Positions 6,205 to 9,349 of a DNA stretch of 9,349 bases are shown piece by piece. This DNA comes from Candidatus Woesearchaeota archaeon (lineage in GTDB: Archaea; Nanobdellota; Nanobdellia; Woesearchaeales; JAFCFN01), in NCBI GenBank assembly GCA_017609245.1, contig JAFCEI010000023.1, positions 1-9,349 of the forward strand, read 5' to 3'. The position numbers were made by a program, and so were the translations under genes. Position 1 is the first letter of the stretch. Every line of letters starts with the position of its first letter. Under the pieces are notes generated by a model. It was not told the DNA's origin. It did not search any database and worked only from the letters and a program-made list of their open reading frames with translations.

Positions 6205-7545
6205 TTACCTAAGATTATCAATCTCCTCTTTATTATAGCTCCACATGACCCCTTTTCTGCTTCTTTCATTGCTTACAAAAAAATCAGCTGATTTTTTAAA
6301 CTCCTTGAAAAGCTGTTCATTTTTTGATTTTTTTGCCTGTTTTTTCAGTTTTTTCAGATAATTTACCTCTTCAATAAGCTCGTCTTTTCTTAATTTTTTG
6401 ATGTCTTTTAGTGTTACCTGCTTCCCTTTTGCCTGAAGCTCATCAAGTTTAGCTTTTAGCGAAGGTGAGGTGTTAAGCCCCTTTATCCTATTATGTATGT
6501 CATGTATTTTTTTATCAATATGCTCATCACAACTTTTTTCTCCATGAGCCACAATAGGGATTCTTGAGTTTATTGCAAAGTTTACTAGATCCTTGTTATC
6601 AGAAAAATATCCAAAGCCATTCATGTTATTCACTTTTATTGATCTTGGATTTGAGTACATACCTGTTATTGCTTTTCCCAATGCATAAAAGTCTCTTGGA
6701 ACATCGCTTGGATTTTTTACTTGAGTGAAAATTATTCCTAATTCCAACCCCTGAAGTGTCTTGTTAATCTGAGATTGAATTGCATTGTTTACATTCTCTC
6801 CAATCTTGTCTTTTTGCTTTTCTATGTTTTCACACAGCTCATCCAGGGTATTATATCCTTTATCACATATATCAGCTATTATCTTTTTGAAATCATTTAT
6901 CTTTGATTTATACCGCTTTTTATCCCCGTTTTTAAGCTCATTTTGCTCATCAACTTTATTGGATACTGCTCTCAAGGTTGATGTTGAAGCTTTTTTGATC
7001 AGATAGCATCCGTAGTCTGTGACTGTTTTCAGACCGCTTGAAAGCATCTTATCGTCAGGAGTAACAACAAGATATTTCTGGTTTGCCATATTTATTATCG
7101 GAGACAGATACCCTCCATTACCATTGGAGCCTATTGAGCTGTCTGAACCAGAACCAATATCCAAGAATATCTTATCATAGTCCTTTCTCAATGATTCAAT
7201 GCCAGAATACAAGCTTCTTATAAACCCTTTTGTGATATGATATTTTTCATTATGGCCGCCTAACAGAAGATCAAAATTGTCATAGATTGTTTTTGTGATT
7301 AGTTCATTGAACTTGCCGCCATTTTCCAATGCATCTTTTTGATATCTTTTTGCGCCGACAATTATCCCTTCATTGAACAGCTCCAGGTTTGGCCTGTTAT
7401 AGTCACAATCAACAATCAGAATTTTTTCATTAGGTGCTTTCATCGCTGTTGCAAGTGCCATGTTGGTTGTCAGAGTGGTCTTGCCAACACTGCCGTTACA
7501 AAAGATTGAATAAATTGATGATTTTTTTTCCATCCTGGTTACCAT
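6205..7545 (-). CDS. MinD/FlhG/ParA-like P-loop ATPase with altered Walker A and coiled coils
   Basis: This is a 446-aa soluble SIMIBI-class ATPase. Its P-loop is F-C-N-G-S-V-G-K-T-T (15-24): the catalytic-loop Lys22 and Thr23 are kept. The MinD/ParA signature lysine (GKGGVGKT) is Asn17, and the leading Gly is Cys16. VDCDYNRPN (45-53) matches the switch I D-x-D region, and IFLDIGSGSD (126-135) matches Walker B/switch II. The fold resumes with LGIIFTQVKNPSD (269-281) and ends with a FlhG/MinD-like N-x-D-L-V-x-F-A-I-N-S-R-I-P segment (317-330). An inserted helical region at about 190-265 and a Lys/Glu-rich helical tail at about 340-420 are additions to a normal MinD (about 260 aa). No transmembrane segment is seen. 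The start at 7545 fits the TATA box at 7579-7586 with a very short leader; Met5 is an alternative. It likely positions or drives assembly of the flanking membrane proteins. Confidence 0.8.
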   Translation of the reverse strand: MVTRMEKKSSIYSIFCNGSVGKTTLTTNMALATAMKAPNEKILIVDCDYNRPNLELFNEGIIVGAKRYQKDALENGGKFNELITKTIYDNFDLLLGGHNEKYHITKGFIRSLYSGIESLRKDYDKIFLDIGSGSDSSIGSNGNGGYLSPIINMANQKYLVVTPDDKMLSSGLKTVTDYGCYLIKKASTSTLRAVSNKVDEQNELKNGDKKRYKSKINDFKKIIADICDKGYNTLDELCENIEKQKDKIGENVNNAIQSQINKTLQGLELGIIFTQVKNPSDVPRDFYALGKAITGMYSNPRSIKVNNMNGFGYFSDNKDLVNFAINSRIPIVAHGEKSCDEHIDKKIHDIHNRIKGLNTSPSLKAKLDELQAKGKQVTLKDIKKLRKDELIEEVNYLKKLKKQAKKSKNEQLFKEFKKSADFFVSNERSRKGVMWSYNKEEIDNLR

Positions 7546-7571
7546 TAATAGTATTACTTAATAGTGATTAC
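7545..7571 (-). repeat. Tandem 13/14-bp imperfect repeat at the ATPase gene start
   Basis: The minus strand reads GTAATCACTATTAA directly followed by GTAATACTATTAA, then the ATG context. The units differ by one base insertion. They cover the predicted transcript start (about 7556), between the TATA box and the start codon, a position where a repressor would block initiation. The regulatory role is inference. Confidence 0.5.
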
Positions 7572-7578
7572 AAACTAA

Positions 7579-7586
7579 TATTTAAA
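7579..7586 (-). promoter_or_regulatory. Candidate TATA box of the ATPase gene
   Basis: TTTAAATA on the minus strand, preceded by AAAAAC, lies about 34-41 nt before the ATG at 7545 and overlaps the stop codon (7582-7584) of the 130-aa gene. A start about 25 nt downstream leaves a leader of about 11 nt, which fits the missing Shine-Dalgarno site. Confidence 0.5.
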
Positions 7587-7974
7587 GTTTTTGTTTTTCA
7601 AGATCTCTGATCCTTTCATGAAGCCTGAACATCTTGTTATATAGTTCTTTTTTTATGCCTTTAATTTTTGTGTCATATTCGTCGTTTAGGCAAATTTTTT
7701 CATTTTGCTTCTGTATTTGCATGTCAATGTAGTTTTTCGCATTCCTCATTGCCATATGGTATGATGCTGCTGCAAGGCCAGCTACTGCTGCAGCTGGTAT
7801 GACATATTTTATGAGAAAGTTTGACCTAGGTTTTTTGTGCGTCTTTGCATATGTTGTAAGATCTTCCAAAACACTTCTAAACTCAGGATTTCTCTCTATT
7901 GTCTGTCTCAGCTCTCTTTCTAGCTGAGATCTGCTTGGTGTGTTTAGATTTTGTTTTAGGTCTTTTGATTCCAT
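7582..7974 (-). CDS. Small single-pass membrane coiled-coil protein, unknown function
   Basis: This 130-aa protein matches no family I can name. Residues 1-50 are a charged, mainly helical cytoplasmic part (SQLERELRQTIERNPEF and a KTHKKPR patch before the membrane). Residues 53-72 are an Ala-rich transmembrane helix, and residues 80-130 are a charged helical segment, likely coiled coil. The positive-inside rule gives N-in, C-out, the same plan as the 246-aa protein, though without its globular end. No ribosome site precedes the ATG, but a TATA box at 8010-8017 predicts a leader of only about 13 nt, so the message is likely near-leaderless. It is the first gene of the minus-strand cluster and is followed by the ATPase 36 nt downstream. 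The pairing suggests a membrane anchor or partner of the ATPase. Confidence 0.8.
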   Translation of the reverse strand: MESKDLKQNLNTPSRSQLERELRQTIERNPEFRSVLEDLTTYAKTHKKPRSNFLIKYVIPAAAVAGLAAASYHMAMRNAKNYIDMQIQKQNEKICLNDEYDTKIKGIKKELYNKMFRLHERIRDLEKQKL

Positions 7975-8009
7975 GTTAGTGCACTCTGAACTATGAAAAG
8001 GAAGAGTGA

Positions 8010-8017
8010 TATTTAAA
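8010..8017 (-). promoter_or_regulatory. TATA box of the 130-aa membrane protein gene
   Basis: TTTAAATA on the minus strand, preceded by the BRE-like AGAAAGA, lies about 36-43 nt before the ATG at 7974. It predicts a short-leader transcript and sits only 13 bp from the inverted repeat at 8031-8050. Confidence 0.6.
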
Positions 8018-8030
8018 TCTTTCTATTTTG

Positions 8031-8050
8031 TTACCATTAGTCAATGGTAA
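8031..8050. promoter_or_regulatory. Inverted repeat (8-bp arms) in divergent promoter region, possible operator
   Basis: TTACCATT-AGTC-AATGGTAA is a perfect inverted repeat with a 4-bp spacer. It lies between the two divergent TATA boxes, 13 bp upstream of the minus-strand one and 38 bp upstream of the aglB one. A dimeric winged-helix regulator could bind there. A T run for termination is lacking and no gene ends here, so an operator is more likely than a terminator. The binding role is inference. Confidence 0.5.
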
Positions 8051-8088
8051 TTCTTTAGATTAAATATGATTGCTAAATCAACCAAATC

Positions 8089-8096
8089 TTTATAAA
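8089..8096 (+). promoter_or_regulatory. TATA box of aglB
   Basis: CCAAATCTTTATAAAG reads as BRE plus the TATA box TTTATAAA. The expected start near 8118 gives a leader of about 18 nt holding a GGGGG ribosome site (8120-8124), 11 nt before the ATG at 8136. Confidence 0.7.
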
Positions 8097-8135
8097 GAAT
8101 TTAATATATTTGTTGAATAGGGGGATGGTTGTCTT

Positions 8136-9349
8136 ATGGATGAAGATAATTTCAAAAAAGCATACGATAAAATAGAGCATAAAGAAGATATTTCTGAAAA
8201 GCCAGCTGAAGAGCCTAAACATGAAACCCATTTTAAAGAGCACAGGCCTGTTGTTCATAAAGAAGACAAGGACGAGCTGACAATTGATTTCAAAAAGATC
8301 GGAGGCTTTTTTACAGGCAACAAGAAATGGTTGATACCTTTAGTTTTGATATTGATCCCTTTGATATTTTCTTTTGTGTTCAGGATGCAGCCAGCTTATC
8401 TGCCAATCACAGATGACTGGGCAGAAGATAGTGTTTATAATTCAGTCAGATCAAGCATACAATCACAGATAGATTCTGAATATCCAAATCTTCCTGATGC
8501 AAACAAGAATGCTTTGGTTGAAGAGCAGTTTGACCAGTTTTTGAAAGAAAATAAGAAAGAGGTTGACCAGCAGATTGATCAGACCTCTGATTATTTTAAG
8601 AGCAGGTTCCAGAATGATAATGGCAATACTTATCTGCTGGCTATTGATCCTTATACCTATTACAGGCAGACAAGGAATTTGATTACTGAAGGGCATGCTT
8701 ATGATGTCTTGGTCAATGGGACTGCTTATAATGACCATATGTATGCTCCGCTGGGCAAGGAGATGGATACAAGATTTTTAGGTGCTGACCTGCATGTGTG
8801 GGTTGAATACCTGGTGTTCAGGGCTGCCACACTGTTTAAGTCAATAACCCTTGAAAATGTGGATGTGGAACTGATGAATGCGGTCTTTTATGTTCCAATC
8901 ATCATATCGCTGCTCGCAGTCATTCCCGCATTTTATATCGGAAGGAAGTTTGGGGGCAATGTTGGCGGGTTTGTGACTGCGCTCATAGTTGCTATCCATC
9001 CTGCTTTTGTTGGCAGGACAGCAGGGGGTTTTGCTGATACAGATGCTTATAATGTTTTATTTCCTCTTTTGATTGCTGGGCTTTATTTGTTTGCGATAGA
9101 TACCAAGAAAAATATGAGATATATTTTGGCTGGGCTGGCAGGATTAAGCGTCGGACTGTTCTCATTTGCATGGTCTGGATGGTGGGTTGGTTTTGATCTT
9201 GTTTTGGCAACTGCTGTGATTATGTGCAGTTACTCTTTTTATAAGAAAAAACCAGATGCAAAAAAATACTTGAATGTGTTAAGCATATTTTTCATATCTT
9301 CTCTTGTGTTTGTGTCATTATTTTTAGGCTTTGCAGGCTTTGCAAAAGC
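8136..9349 (+). CDS. aglB: AglB/STT3-type oligosaccharyltransferase, N-terminal part (runs off right edge)
   Basis: The first 404 codons of a membrane oligosaccharyltransferase are present; it would transfer lipid-linked glycan to Asn in N-X-S/T sequons on the outer face of the membrane. Residues 1-64 are a charged cytoplasmic tail. Residues 65-83 are the first transmembrane helix. Residues about 85-168 are a hydrophilic extracellular insertion, rich in Asp/Gln/Glu and probably helical. Then comes the first catalytic motif, DPYTYYR (Asp171), equivalent to FDPWFNYR of eukaryotic STT3. More transmembrane helices follow from about 250. The second motif, TAGGFADTDAYN (Asp301 and Asp303), matches the STT3 D-x-D/E motif, followed by FAWSGWWVGFD. 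The C-terminal WWDYG domain lies outside the window. An in-frame stop at 8118 fixes the start as the ATG at 8136; another ATG at 8125 is out of frame. Confidence 0.9.
   Translation, partial: MDEDNFKKAYDKIEHKEDISEKPAEEPKHETHFKEHRPVVHKEDKDELTIDFKKIGGFFTGNKKWLIPLVLILIPLIFSFVFRMQPAYLPITDDWAEDSVYNSVRSSIQSQIDSEYPNLPDANKNALVEEQFDQFLKENKKEVDQQIDQTSDYFKSRFQNDNGNTYLLAIDPYTYYRQTRNLITEGHAYDVLVNGTAYNDHMYAPLGKEMDTRFLGADLHVWVEYLVFRAATLFKSITLENVDVELMNAVFYVPIIISLLAVIPAFYIGRKFGGNVGGFVTALIVAIHPAFVGRTAGGFADTDAYNVLFPLLIAGLYLFAIDTKKNMRYILAGLAGLSVGLFSFAWSGWWVGFDLVLATAVIMCSYSFYKKKPDAKKYLNVLSIFFISSLVFVSLFLGFAGFAK

Noticed and set aside
6205..7545. Plasmid or chromosome partition ParA
   Set aside because: No ParB-like gene, centromere-like repeat array or origin is seen. 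The C-terminal half resembles MinD/FlhG, and the neighbours are envelope proteins.
8073..9210. Minus-strand open frames opposite aglB (8073-8258, 8463-8738, 8992-9210)
   Set aside because: They lie antisense to a clear AglB frame with catalytic motifs, and their products show no domain or signal.

Overview
The window looks like a piece of a DPANN-type archaeal genome, most likely Woesearchaeota/Pacearchaeota-like. This is judged from family memory, not from a search. Four signals point that way. Every gene cluster is preceded by an archaeal BRE/TATA promoter (TTTATAA or TTTAAATA boxes) about 25-30 nt before the expected transcript start. Ribosome sites are GAGGTG- or GGGGG-type, or absent as in leaderless messages. 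There is a tail-anchored putative S-layer protein of the kind seen in these genomes. There is also a divergent archaeal AglB/STT3 oligosaccharyltransferase. The DNA is AT-rich, with very AT-rich spacers.

Layout. Everything from 1 to 7974 reads on the minus strand, so transcription runs right to left. In transcript order it holds: a 130-aa single-pass membrane coiled-coil protein (7582-7974); a 446-aa MinD/FlhG-like ATPase with an altered P-loop (6205-7545); a 246-aa single-pass membrane coiled-coil protein (5459-6199); a secreted SH3b protein with a beta-strand-rich C-terminus (4102-5334); a 712-aa secreted protein with five PKD/Ig-like repeats (1954-4092); the putative S-layer protein (559-1797); and the first 81 codons of another secreted protein (1-244, running off the left edge). 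On the plus strand, aglB starts at 8136 and runs off the right edge.

How the genes may work together (inference). The minus-strand set reads as a cell-envelope module. A cytoplasmic MinD-like ATPase lies between two N-in/C-out coiled-coil membrane proteins, followed by two exported proteins and the S-layer subunit. Two sequence links support a functional unit. First, the SH3b-PKD operon and the S-layer gene share an almost duplicated promoter plus leader: an 18-bp identical BRE/TATA, a similar upstream flank, an identical 10-bp GATTGGGGGT, and TATA-to-ribosome-site spacing equal to within 1 nt. Second, the C-terminal domain of the PKD protein resembles the Ig-like domains of the S-layer protein. 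AglB, transcribed divergently, is the enzyme class that would N-glycosylate such surface proteins.

I recognise no named system matching this ATPase, coiled-coil, SH3b and PKD combination. It is the best candidate here for something undescribed. No RNA genes, CRISPR arrays, insertion sequences or broken genes were seen.
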